Positions 50,401 to 63,600 of a stretch of 64,000 bases of DNA are shown here, one piece after another (position 1 is the first letter of the stretch; each line of letters opens with the position of its first letter). Source of the stretch: Leuctra nigra (lineage: Eukaryota; Arthropoda; Insecta; Plecoptera; Leuctridae); contig OW203761.1 in assembly GCA_934045905.1 (NCBI GenBank), positions 31,608,964-31,672,963 of the forward strand, given 5' to 3'. The notes beneath the pieces were generated by a model. That model made no database searches, was not told the origin of the DNA, and saw nothing but the letters and a program-made list of their open reading frames with translations. A program made the translations under genes and the position numbers.

Positions 50401-53400
50401 GATGGTGACTGCATGCCGCTCGCTCGGCTTCTCGTGCACGGCCACGGCCGCGCCGATTCCAGCTCTGCGATTGGACGTCCACACTCCACCAACGGGAAAC
50501 AAGACCACCCCGAAAACAAATAAAAGACCGCGCTGCCTGCTACATCTTCGCAGTCGCCGCCAGAAGATGGAAGTAGTAAAGCTTCTGAAAAGTCGCGAAC
50601 GGCCCTTATCAGGGCCACCAGCACATTCATCGGAACAAGCTGTCACCACTGCCCAACTTATAAATGTCGTAAAACGGAATATTGATAATGAGCCAAGTGT
50701 TTCATTGGTCTACATATTAAACATGTGTGAAATGGCAGACGTGAATGAATGGATTGACAAGCATGGTGTCCCGGATAAAAAAATTAAACTTTCTGTGTAT
50801 TTATGTAAAATAATTAGGTTTTGTTATTAAATTAATAATTCTATATTTAACAGGGTCAGGGACTAGGGTTCAAGTAATTAAAGTGTTACATATTCATACT
50901 TTTTTGACAAAAACTTTCAAAGTGGTTAAACATTGTTGTGTTTTTGGATGCAATAACAATAATTCTGATAAAAAAGAAACATTATCTTTCCCTCGATTCC
51001 CCAGCCCAGATTCCGTGAGCGCAAGGTCAAGCATCAGGTGTAGATGAGAGTGTGACCACTGGTGACTTAGGTTATGGTTCCGGGAAGAAATAAGAACTCG
51101 CTCTAAAAGATTTTATTTCTCTAAATCTGCACATCCCAAAATATTTTTTTTTCATATTCTATTTCATTTAACTTGGGTAACACTCCGTTCAAAGTTTTCT
51201 AAAGATAGGAGAATCCTTAATTATTATTATTATTTTTACAGATACATATTAATTTATTCGAGGGATAAACCAGACATTGGCATCTGTCATATGCAGGGTT
51301 CCCAGGCGGCCCATAAAACCCCTAAAACCCATTTTTTCAGCATTTCAATTTATAGGCACTATAATTCCCACTTTTTTAGGTCTGACCCATAAAATGAAGA
51401 AGAATCTATTCCACATATTATATTTTTCAATTAATTACCAAATAAATCGCCGAAAACTGTCCAAAACGCATAGAAATGGTCAAAAAATACTACTAAATTT
51501 CAAAAAAAAAATCCGGGCCTGTGCGGCCCGGACCCGCATGACATTTGAGGCTTCATGTGTAATGTTTCAAGTGCAATTTAGCGAGTTTTCCCAAAGAATT
51601 GTCCCGTATAAACTATAGGGTTGCCGCCCATTCCAGATATTTCGGGATTGTTGTCCTTTTCCCAGAATTAGAATAGATAATTATTTCGGGACAGCAATAG
51701 TCGGAATTCTGAATTTTGAACTTCAAAACGCAATATTTATTAACCATTATTTTAAATCTTCCGTGTCATATGGCTTGCACAGGGTTGTCAGATGATTAAT
51801 ATAAGATATTTAAATATTTGAGAAGAAATATGGAAACTAATACATTTAAACTAAATTTTCGCAATAACCTGGTAGTTTTTGGTGATAAAAATAGCTGAAA
51901 TTCCATAAAAATGGCTTTAATTCATTCTTGAAATTCAAAATTTTCCTGGGCCTGCCTGGCCCGGACCCGTGTGTTGTTGGGAGACCCTCCCCCAGGACTC
52001 AATTGATGCCATAAGCAGGGTGTACTCCAAAAAGTTCACATTTCGACAATTCCCCCCCCCCCCCCCCCCAACCACCATAACTGCATCACGAAAAGTATTA
52101 CTAGTCCTCTGTCCCGGATTGCATGCATTGAAAGGTGGCAACCCTAGTCTAAATGTGAATTAATAAATTATAATAATTATTATGCATATTATTGCTAGGA
52201 ATTATTATTATTATTTATTATTGCTATAATGCTAGGAAGGGGGAATTGTACTTTGAAGAATAGCGAAAGTGGGAATGGGCAAAATAGGTAAAGAACCGAA
52301 TAATCTGCAATTTTAAGATGAAGAATTGGTTTCAGTTAAATGACTAATGATTTTCAACATTTCATACCTTGGCTGTCCCTGTCACAATATTATGCATATT
52401 TCAAGATTTTTTTAGTGCAGTGCGTTAAATAGCTTTCAGCTGATCAAAATGTGTATTCAATAAATGCGATTTAATGCATAGGTAATGCATTTTATCAGAA
52501 ATGTACCCTTTAAAACCCATAAAATCCCATTGAAGGACCCATATTTTTATGCAAAATTGCCCATAAATTTTTGAGACCTGGCTGGGAACCCTGCATATGC
52601 AATGAGGTTTTGTTTTGGCGACATTAAAACTAAAAAGTCTTACCAATACATCGGAGATTTTTTAGTAACTTGTCTCATTGGGGATAGTAAAAGTAATAAA
52701 GTATGACAGTATGGACTGTAATAAATATTGCTTTTTGCAGACTCTGAGGTTCTTTAAAGAACTGAGCCGTTTCACAGATCTGCGAGCTGCAGCTATACTT
52801 GGTGGAGATTCCATGGAGAACCAGTTCACGTCCATCCACGGCAATCCAGACGTGTTAGTTGCAACCCCTGGCCGATTCCTTCATATATGTGTAGAGATGG
52901 AACTCAAGCTTTCAAACGTTGAATACATAGTCTTTGATGAGGCCGATCGACTGTTCGAAATGGGGTTCGGAGAACAACTCAGAGAAATTGTAAATCGTCT
53001 TCCCGAAGCCAGGCAGACTGTTCTCTTCTCTGCTACTTTGCCCAAAGTACTAGTAGAATTTGCCAAGGCTGGTCTTACAAATCCTGTGCTCCTGCGCCTG
53101 GATGTTGAATCAAAGCTGCCAGATCAGTTAGAACTTGCTTTCATTTGCTGCCGGCCCGACGAGAAACTTGCGGCATTGCTTAGTCTTCTGCGCACTGTAA
53201 TTAAAGCAGGATCCCCCACTGTCGTATTCGCAGCGACATCCCATCATGTTGAATATTTGCATAAGGTTTGTACAATACACAAGTAAACAATTTATTACTA
53301 CTTTATTGCTTTATTGTGTACAGTTTTTGTTAAATATTATTTTTGTTTCAATAGGTATTGGATGTAGCTGGAATTACAAACACATACATATACTCAAATT

Positions 53401-56400
53401 TGGACCCATCTGCTCGGAAAATTAATGCAGCGAAATTCCAAATGGCAAAAGTTTCAGTGCTGGTCGTGACTGATATCGCAGCCCGAGGCATTGATATTCC
53501 GCAGTTGGACAGTGTTATCAATTTCAATTTCCCAGCAACATCAAAATTATTTGTCCATCGTGTTGGGCGCTGCGCTCGCGCTGGTCGAAGTGGAACAGCG
53601 TATTCTCTTCTATCCAATGAAGAATATCCATATCTGCTGGACCTTCATCTCTTCCTTAGTCGACCTCTAAACCTTGATGCACATTCGTTGACTGATGGTG
53701 TCATCGGTATGGTTCCCCGGGAACTGGTTGAAGAGGCTCATTCGGAACTGCTGACCTGGCATGATATGCACAATGATTTGGCAAACATGAAGAAGGTGTG
53801 CAACAATGCGTACAAGAAGTACATACGTTCAAGACCAGGAGCATCTATAGACAGCTTGAAACGGATCCGAGAAATCAACTTGGAAAGCATGTCCATCCAC
53901 CCTGCTTTCACAACAGTGAATGCAGAATTTGCATTGGAGAGTGACAAACTGGACTTGCTGAATAAGATGCAGACATATCGTCCACAAGGGGTAAGCTCTT
54001 AAGTTAATCAATAATCATCGACTAGGTTTAATTATTTTCACATTGCTCACATGTATCCAGGGTGAGGATTTTTAAAGGTGGGGGGGGGGGGGGTCCGGGC
54101 CGCATACCCTGGGAAATGTAGAATTTCAAGAAAAAATTTTGTGCTTTTAACTTTTAAGCAATTTGTAAACTGTCTGCAGAAGCCTATTTTTATCTCAACA
54201 AATGGCATTACAATAGAGGAATTCCTTTTAATTGAAAGGAAAATCAGAAGTGGTGGGCAAGTCAAGTAAAACATGGAAAATTTTAGATTCATTTCTGAAA
54301 AATGGAATATCTGATATATTGCTATATTAAAAGTCAGTATTTTACGGAAACAGAGCTGATAATGTGAAAACTAGAGGGGGGGGGGAGTCCCCCCAATTTT
54401 GCATTGATCTACAAAAACAAACTATGGTTTTGTAAGCCAATATTTTGTCAAGTTAATTAATTTAATTAATTAATTTAAATAAATCAAATGATGGCTGCGT
54501 TGGAGATAAACTAGAAGATGCAACTCAACGTGATATCATAGAAGATTACGAGAAGAATGTGAAGAACAAAGAACTTAAGGAGCTTGAAAACGGGGCTGAT
54601 CGATACCTCTGGGAAACAGAAGTAGACGGTAGAGTGAACCTTCTGAAGGAAACGGTGAACGAACTGAGTAAAGAAATAACCTTTCTGTACATGCAGATAT
54701 TTGATCTTAGTAAGACTAAGGGAAAACCAGTAGAAAAAGTATTGGAACAAGAACAAGAAGAAACACAAGTAGCGCAGAAAGATCCTGATATGCCGGTGTA
54801 CGCTGACGAAGATTCAGGAGACGAACGCTCTCCTGCAGAAGTCCAGGCTGCCCCTCGGAGTCCTGATTCATCAGTTCAAGGATATCTATCACCTGGCGGT
54901 CATCCAGTGCCAGTCGATCGTACGGTGTTGCGCGTGCCGCACCTAAATCAACCCCTGCGTCTACTTCGTCGACCACAAGAGGTGGAAGTGCAATCTCTGC
55001 TAGAACACCAGGACGGCAACGCAGCGCTGGAGGTACACCAGGACGGCAACGCAGCGCTGGAGGTACACCAGGACGGCAACGCAGCGCTGGAGGTACACCA
55101 GGACGGCAACGCAGCGCTGGAGGTACACCAGGACGGTAACGCGGAGCCGGTAGAACACCAGGACGGCAACGCAGCGCTGGAGGAACACCAGGACGGCAAT
55201 GCGGCGCCGGTAGAACACCAGGACGGCAACGCAGCGTTGGAGGTACACCAGGACGGCAACGCAGCGCTGGAGGAACACCAGGACGGCAATGCGGCGCCGG
55301 AAGAACACCAGGACGGAAATGCGGCGTCGGTAGATGGGAACGTAGCTCCGGTGGAACAGTCTGGATGTCACCTCCTGATTGGGGACATCACTGGCAGTAT
55401 GGGCATTGGCTTCTGTAGTAAGAAAGGATTTCTGGCACATCAGTTGCCTGGAATTAGAATTCAGGAACTGACTGAGGAGGTGGCAAACTATAACATCAGG
55501 GAAGAACCAGTGTCAGTGACTGTGTTTGTTGGGACTAGGGACATGTATGAGGGGAGGAGCAGAAGAGAGATTTTGGATGACATAACGAAGTTGTTGGAGG
55601 CTGTAAAAGTAAGGTTTGGAGTGACATGCAAAGTGTATATGGTAGGCATGTTGACTGGGAAGGGTATGGGTCCAAGAGAGCTGAACGCTAGTGTCAGAGA
55701 TTTGTGTAGAGAATGTGGAGTGTGGAACATTAGTCTGAATAATAGGCGAAGAGTGTTGGAGAAATGGGATTGGTATCGATCTATAGGAGAGGAAGTACGG
55801 GCTGTCATAGAAGAGCGGTCAGGTGTGAAGGGGCATCAGGGTTTTTGGAGCCGTGTTGTGTGGAGGAAAATATCATAAGCACATGCAGCAGAGAAAGAAA
55901 TGCAGGTGTGGGTAGAGGAAATAAAAGACGTATGCAAGACGAAGGTGGTGTGAGGGGGGGGCGCTAGAGGAATGAAGAGAAGATTGAAGAAACCCTCAAT
56001 GAGGAGACTTAGAAAAGGAATGGAATTTGTGTTTGGTACCATGAATATTGTTTCTTTGAACGGTAAAGTGGAAGAAATAATAGATATGATGGTGGAAAGA
56101 AAACTTCTGTTCCTAGGTCTAAGTGAAGCAAAGTGGAAAGGAAGTGGCGAGAGGAAGTTGAGAGACGGTTTTAAGCTATGGTGGTCTGGTGGTACGGAGG
56201 GGAAGAACGGAGTGGCTATAGTTGTTAGTCCGCAGGTTTGTGACTTTGTGGTGGACGTAAAGTGTCATAGTGACAGGATAATGTCCTTGATCCTCAAGGT
56301 AAGGGACAGAGTGATGGTGGAGGTTGTCCAAGTATATGCACCTCAGACAGGCAGACCAGTAGAAGAGAAGGACAGTTTCATTGGGGAGTTGGAAACAGTG

Positions 56401-59400
56401 TTGGAGGTGGCGAGTGGCAACGTGGTTGTGATAGGGGACTTCAACGCGAAAGTAGGGAGTGACAGAAGAGGTTATGAAGAGGTGTTGGGGAAGTTTGGGC
56501 TGGACGAGAGGAACAGAGATGGAGAGAAACTGCTGGAGATGTGTAAAAGGAATGGTCTGAAGATAGGCAACACATGGTTTAAGAAGAGAAGAAGCCATAA
56601 GATAACGCGATATGGCTACGGGGAAGACAGGTCTGAGTCCATCATAGACTACGTCTGCGTAGGAGGAAGTTTGAAGGAAGGAGTAGTTGATGTTGGGGTT
56701 TGTCCGTCAGTATCACTCGACAGCGATCATCGCCTGCTGGCATGTATGTTGAGGGTGCAAGTACATAGGCCGGTAGCAACTGTCTCACACAAAAGAATCA
56801 AAGTGTGGAAATTGCAGGACCCGGCGGTGAAGAATGAATTCTGTCAAGTGATAAGGAGCAGAGAGCCAGTGGGGGAGTTGCGAGATGTAGAAGAGGAGTG
56901 GGAGGACTTCAGGAATGCTCTGGTCAAGGAGGCTGAAAAGTTGTGTGGAAGATCAGGGGGTAAAAGGAAGGAGAAGGAAACAAGATGGTGGAACAGTAGA
57001 GTCAAAGAAGCAGTGAGAGAGAAAAGACAAGCGTGGCAGAATTATGAGCTACAGAGAACTGTGGAGAATGAACAAAGATATAGATTATGTAGAAGAAATG
57101 TCGGAAGTATTGTTGTAGAGGAAAAGGAAAAGTCGATGGAAGATTTAGCAGGAAAACTAGTGACAGATTTTGAAGGAAACAAGAAGATGTTTTATGGATT
57201 GATCAAAGGCAAAAGGAGAACAAGAGAGGAATTAAAGAGTATGAAGGATAACAACGGGGACCTAGTATGTAACGTGGAAGAAATAAATAGTTTGTGGGGA
57301 GAGTACTTTGAGAATCTCCTAAATGTAGGAAAGAAACAAGGTGTACCAGTGGGTGAAGGAGAGCAGCAGTTTGGAGAGGAAGTGGAAGAAATTGGAATGG
57401 AGGAGGAGCTTACTGAGGTGGAAATAACAAGAGCCCTCAAAGAGATGAAGAATGGCCGAGCACCAGGCATTGATGAGGTGACGATAGAGATGGTGAAAGC
57501 AGCGGGGGATGCGGGTATAAGATGGCTTTACCGTGTGATTAAAGCAGCATGGAAACAGAAGAAAATTCCAACAGACTGGGAGAAAGGAGTAATTGTCCCT
57601 CTTTTCAAGAAAGGGGATCGCAAGAAATGCAGTAATTATAGGGGAGTGACATTACTATGCCAGTGTGCGAAGTTGTTTGAGAAAATAGTGGAGTGTAGAT
57701 TGAAGAATTATGTGGAAGAGGGATTGAGAGAGGAGCAGTATGGATTTAGGAGAGGGCGGTCTACAATTGACGCAATTTTCACCTTGCGTCAGATGATGGA
57801 GCAGCAGTGGGAGAAGGGTCAAGCAATGCATATGGCCTTCTTGGACTTGGAGAAGGCATATGATAGGTTGCCAAGGGAAAGAGTGTGGGAGTGTTTGGTA
57901 AAGAGAGGAATAGGCAAGGAGTTGGTTGAGCGGATCAAAAGTATGTACCGGAACAGTGTGAGTTGTGTGCAGTCGGGAGTGGGGAGATCGGAATGGTTTA
58001 ATATTAGTGAAGGGCTTCGGCAAGGGAGTGTTCTATCACCAATGCTGTTCATCATAGTAATGGACGAGTTACTGAAGAAAGTAGAGCCAGATGAGGGGAT
58101 CGATACTCAAACGTTGATTTATGCGGATGATGTGGTGGTGTGGGGAGGAACTAGGGAGGAAGTGCAGTTAAAGATTGATAAGTGGAAAGAAGAGACAGAG
58201 AAGATGGGTTTGAGAATAAGCGAAGAGAAGAGTGAAGTAATGACAATGGAACGGAAAAAGATAAGACAAGGACATGCCAGAATCAAGATGAGGGATGGAT
58301 GGCTGAAAGAAGTAGAGGAATTTAAGTACCTGGGGAGCCTGCTCACCAACAAGGCAAAAGTAGATCGAGAAGTACAGGAAAGAAGAAGGAAAGCAGAGGG
58401 TTTCTATCAGGCAGTGAGGAAGTTGCTGTGGCATGAGAAATTTCCAAAAGTGTGTAAAATGATCATGTTTAAAATGTATTTCCTGCCAATTCTCACATAC
58501 GGGGCAGTGACATGGTCAGCTGGAGGAAAGGAAGTGGATCAGCTTCAGGCAGCAGAGATGAAGTTTTTGAGGAGCGTGAATGGGGTGACAAGAATGGATA
58601 GGGTTCGAAGTATGAAGATAAGAAGAGAGCTGAGAGTTGAAAGATTGGGGTTCAAGCTGGGCAGAGAGAGGCTTCGGTGGTTTGGCCACATGAAGAGGAT
58701 GGGAACCGACAGAGTGCCAAGGCGGGTGTTTGAAGCGGCTACAGTGGGAACACGGAGAGTGGGGCGACCAAGAGACAGGTGGATTGGACTGATCAAGGAT
58801 GATGTGCTGGAGAGAGGAGGAAGTTGGAGTGAGTTGGAGGCTGAGAGACGGTGGGAGGACAGAACAATGTGGAGGCAGTTTGTGGAACAATTGGAAGTGG
58901 AGGAAGAAAAAGAAGATGAGGAGGAGACGCCAGGCGTGGCCAGCCGGTCTCCAGTAGTCCTGCGGCCCTAGTGTTGGTGGGAACACCCACCCCCTGACCC
59001 ATTGAATTGGAACCAGCGGAAAGATAATTATTATTATTATTTCTAGTTAGGTAATTAATTTACTACCTCCTGACCCATTAAATTGGAACCAGGAATGGAT
59101 TATTATATTATTATTATATTTAATTTTCTTCCTCTATTTCTTTATAGACAATATTTGAAATCGGACACTCATCAAAGTCAGTAGTTTACAAGGTTATGAA
59201 GAATGCCCGTCAAAAGCACCATGCATCCATTGTCGGTCACAAGAGGAAGCGAGAGGTCAGAGAAGCCATGCCGGATGCAGTGGAAGATGAGCGAACTACT
59301 CTGCCGACTAGCAACGTAGACGAGATTAACAGCACTTTTCACAGCATTTATGAACCCAAGAAGAAGAAAGTCAAAATCAGTCGAGATAATGACCACTACA

Positions 59401-60628
59401 TTCCCTACGCTGCAGCTGATCATCATACTGAGCAAGGGTATGTGCCTGACAACTTGACAATGACAAATGACAGTTACAGTCATTTAATATTATTTATGTT
59501 TTGTTATTAATTAAGTAGGTTTAATATGAGTCATGCTCCTTGAAATCAAAATATTCGGGCTGTATTCTCCGTAATGCATGGAATGAAGTGAAGTAGGTAT
59601 ATGAATGAAGTTGCCTCACTAAAAGGGACAATCCTTAAAAAAAATGGTATTGTTAATACTAGGAAAACGCTCTGTGTAACGCGTTGATGAGCTAGCACGG
59701 ATACGCGTAACACTTCGAACCGAAATTCTGTCGATCAAAAATGTCGTTAACACTATAAAAGCCAATAATTCTTGAATTTCTTCACAGACTTGTATGAAAA
59801 TCTCAAAAAATTCCTAAAATATTTCCCAATAACCATGCAAAGTTATAAGTTGATCGATCAAACGGTTCCTTGTTAATTTTAAAAAATCACAGGATTTCGT
59901 TCAAAAAATATACCTGGGGGGACCTCTCATGATATAAATGTGTGTACACAATATTAAATCTTTCTGTTGCACGGTCCTATCTATGCTCTAATCTATGCTC
60001 TAATTTTAAGAGTATTAAAACAAAATATGCCCTGCGGGGCAAACTGGGGTTGATTTTTTCAACACTTGAAACTGTATTTCTGGTGCCACTGTTGATTTTT
60101 TCGACACTTCATAAATTTGGGGCCCTAAATTTTATTTAAGGGCACACAGAGTAGGTGGATTTGTGTATTTGATCAATAGTGGATCAATTTTTGAGCTGGA
60201 TCAGTCGATAAAATTACTTTAGAAGGCCGTGCTACAGGATTCTTAAAGATGGTGATGAAATCTCGACTATTGTTACAGTCGGGGCGCCGAGTGTTTGAAC
60301 TCTCACCAGATGGAGCCACCGTCACTTGCTCTGTTAGGCGGAGAAAGACGACATTTCAAGGTGAGCGCGCAATGAAGTCTTTCTCGGCCTAGCAGAAAAA
60401 CTGCATATCAGCGGATTCTGGTGAGAGTTCAAACACTCGGCGCCCCGACTGTACCATGTGTGCAACTGCGCGTGCGCATTAACTGTAATCGACGTACCTA
60501 TCTTTTATTCTATTGCAGATAATTGTTTGTTTATTATTTTGGTATTTCTCAGCATTACAAATAATATGTATTTTGATTATGCGAGCGAAGCGAGCGTCTC
60601 CTTTTGACTCGGTTGACACTGACCTCTG

Positions 60629-60661
<33 letters not shown>

Positions 60662-63600
60662 GGCTGCTATCTGGAGCAATGAAAGTTGCACCGTTTCACC
60701 AATCGATCTGAAAATTTGCACACATGTAGAGACAACCTTTTCTGTTTGCTGACCCAAATTTTTTTTGAAATCCATTGATTGGATAAAATTTAAATAAACA
60801 TCTCCTGATATGCTGAAAAATGAAAATGGTCTTCGATAAATGTGATCAAACTCATATTTTGCATGGTCTTTAAGACCAACATTCCCTCTTATTTCGCAAA
60901 TTTTCCGACAAATCCTCCCATTGGTTAAAATTTAAAAAAATATTTCATTTGATTATTGAAATTTAAACTAGAACCGTTTGACCGATCAACTTAAAACTTT
61001 GCATGGTAATTGGGACCAACGTTATCTGTACTTTTAAAAAATTTCAGACAGTTTAGGGACAGTTTAGGGACTTTTGCGTTTGGCTGTCAAATTTCTCGAA
61101 TTTCATATTTCACGGCATCTTCGAATCTTCAGTCCAAGGTAGTCAGAGCAGAAACTTTCAAACATATATGAAACTGATATGACCGTTCAACAGATCGATC
61201 TAATATTGTGTTCACACACTTATATCATGAGTGGTCCCAGGTATATTTTTTGAACGAGATCCTGTGATTTTTGAAAATTAACAAGGAACCGTTCAATCAT
61301 AAAGGTTCAATCGATCAACTTAAAACTTTGCATGGTTATTGGGACCAATATTTTAGGAATTGTTGGAGATTTTCATACAAGTCTGTGACGAAATTCAAGA
61401 ATTGGTTCGATAGGTAGACAAAATTTCGGTTCGAGGTGTTGCGCGTATCCGTGCTCGCTCATCAACGCATTACTCAGAGCGTTTTCCTAGTATAAACAAT
61501 TATGGTCTTTTGTGATTATTTTGTGCAAATAATTTGGCAAAATCCTTTTTTATTTAAAATAGTATTTTATTCGATAAATTGTATTTTTAATCAATTGATA
61601 TTTTGAAAAACATTTAAATGTAAACATTTAAACATTTACACTCATATGATTCGACTAAAGCTGGGTTCCCATACTTCGCTTTCGTTTCGCATTCGGTTCG
61701 CTTTCGCGTCGCGAAGTTTGTAGTCGTTTCCATAATTTCTGTTTCGCGTATCCATGGATACGCGAAACATAAATAGTATTCTGCCAATAGTTAAAAACAA
61801 AATGATGGATAATAATCAGATAATAAGCAAGAACGGCAAGAAAATGCGGAAAAAGTGAAACTTGAAAGTTGAAACGGCAAAACATCAAAACATATGTTCA
61901 TTAATCGAATATCGAATATAAGCTCGAGGTCGACCGGAAATGGAGATTCGATATATCGCATCACTTCCGGATTTCGCGCGTTTCGGTTTCGTCGAAGTTG
62001 AAGTTGGTCCAACATTTTTGCATTTCGGAGACGAAATTAAACATGGACGATTTTCTGTGTTAAAAGGTCGCCATTTTGCGAAGGCGAACCGAATGCGAAG
62101 CAAAAGCGAAGTATGGGAACGCAGCTTTAGAGTCTTTTGAAACTTTTAAAATCGATCCCAATATTGTTGAATAATTATTTTATCTTCAAATTAATTTTCC
62201 CAATTATGTCCACATTTCTGCTAAATCGGGCTGGCACTATACACTTTTTAGCCTTGGCACTTGTAGAGTTAATATGCCTCAAAATTGCTCTAAGATGTAT
62301 GACCTTGAGATAAATTTTTCTCGGGTCTTCACCCCCAAACCCCCTGCCTTGCAATATTGTTTTCTTTAAATAAGTAGCACTCTAGTATGATTGGCTGCTT
62401 GAAATACATATTATTTGGACATTCAAAGGGTCATCTTGTGCAAAACTCATAAAAATGCATCAAATCCACTCGAAGATCCCAATTTTTCTCAGATTCCCCA
62501 ATCTCCCCGCTGCAATTTGTCTTCATTCAGAGATTTGCCCCCCCCCCCCCTTGTCAAACTAATAACCCCCACCCTCACCTAATCGTGGATATAATTTATG
62601 AACGCCTCCCCTAAATAAAGTCTCATTTAGGCAGTATGACTGTGCAAAAAGCACACAATTTGAACTAATTTCAGTCAACACTGGCATTCCCAGTAGTGTA
62701 TTCTGATTATTCCTTATATAAAATGAAAATCTCACATTTTTTTCATCTGCTTTTAGTATTTACTATTTTTTTATTCTTAAAAGAAGGCTCTTTAATTGCA
62801 CAAAGTTAGAGAAATAAAGTCTGAAATAATTTTGAAATTCTTGCCCAGACCTCATCTTCAGTTGGCCACCTAGACCATCAATAATTAATCTTCAATTAAT
62901 CTAACAAGGGATCTACATCATATTATAATCCTATTAGGGCCGGTATAACCAAAGTTAATCTGAGCCGGATTAACTAAATATTGGACTAAATTGGTGGCAC
63001 AGCCAATCAGATAGGTACCTACACTCGACAATTCATAAAACGGTATTTGAACGAAACAGATTGGCTGCTGGTCAGGTTCATTGACAATCAATCCTTGTTA
63101 TTATCAATGAAATCAGAGCTCACCTACTAGAGGTAGATGACGAGTAAATATAGACTTCATCAGATGATGCCAGTCACATTTTTTTCAGACAATCCATTTC
63201 TTTCAAATACCGTTTTATGAATTGTCGAGTGTACCTCAAAAAGATTGAAACAGATGAATTTAATCCAAAAGTTAGTTAATCCATCACATTTAACTTTGGT
63301 AGTACCGGGCCTAAAGCCCCATTTACACGGTGCAATTTCTTGAACAACTTCTTTGTCACATTCCCATTTTTCATACAATTTTGTTTTTACACGACGCAAT
63401 TTTCTGTCACAGAACTTAAAACGTGTTAATTTCCATTCAAGAAGTGTGACACAGAAGTGTGATACAGAAGTTGTTCAAGAAATTGCACCGTGTAAATGGG
63501 GCTTAAGGAAACAATAAATAAAAAATACAATTTGCTTTCTCAGGTTTGCAGTGAACAACTTTCAGAATGAGGCAAATAAATCTCAACTCGACCTTACTGC

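Larger units (their letters stand above)
54484..59042 (+). mobile_element. RTE-like LINE in DDX54 intron 4, nearly full length
   Basis: ORF1 (open from about 54466, no ATG, so probably trimmed at the 5' end) is followed 93 bases later by an uninterrupted ORF2 (55972-58971), a 70-base 3' UTR and an (ATT)n tail. ORF2 has endonuclease and reverse transcriptase but no RNase H, and the short 3' UTR with triplet tail fits RTE-like clades. A second 3' tail of the same family (59064-59118) lies 21 bases downstream. Target duplication not resolved; TAATTAATTTA near both ends (about 54458, 59052) is a candidate. Confidence 0.8.

Noticed and set aside
50601..50616. A true replication-dependent histone gene at 50.0-50.6 kb
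   Set aside because: The stem-loop fits, but no H1, H2A, H2B, H3 or H4 coding sequence precedes it on either arm; kept only as a finding.
50270..50649. Arg-rich minus-strand frames of 70-123 codons in the inverted duplication
   Set aside because: Composition follows from the GC-rich palindrome; no domain, and they mirror the opposite arm.
54716..55440. Minus-strand frames rich in 'LPSWC' or 'AVLV' repeats
   Set aside because: They are antisense translations of the 30-bp decapeptide array in the LINE ORF1.
54458..59062. TAATTAATTTA as target duplication of the RTE-like LINE
   Set aside because: The sequence is low-complexity and occurs several times near 54451-54475, so the match is not decisive.
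60513..60752. Frame with a poly-Phe run on the plus strand
   Set aside because: Caused by the T homopolymer inside the foldback element.
61940..62140. Frame reading like a conserved short protein ([17 protein letters not shown])
   Set aside because: It runs into the inverted arm of the MITE 61656-62129 and has no start context or homologue I know.
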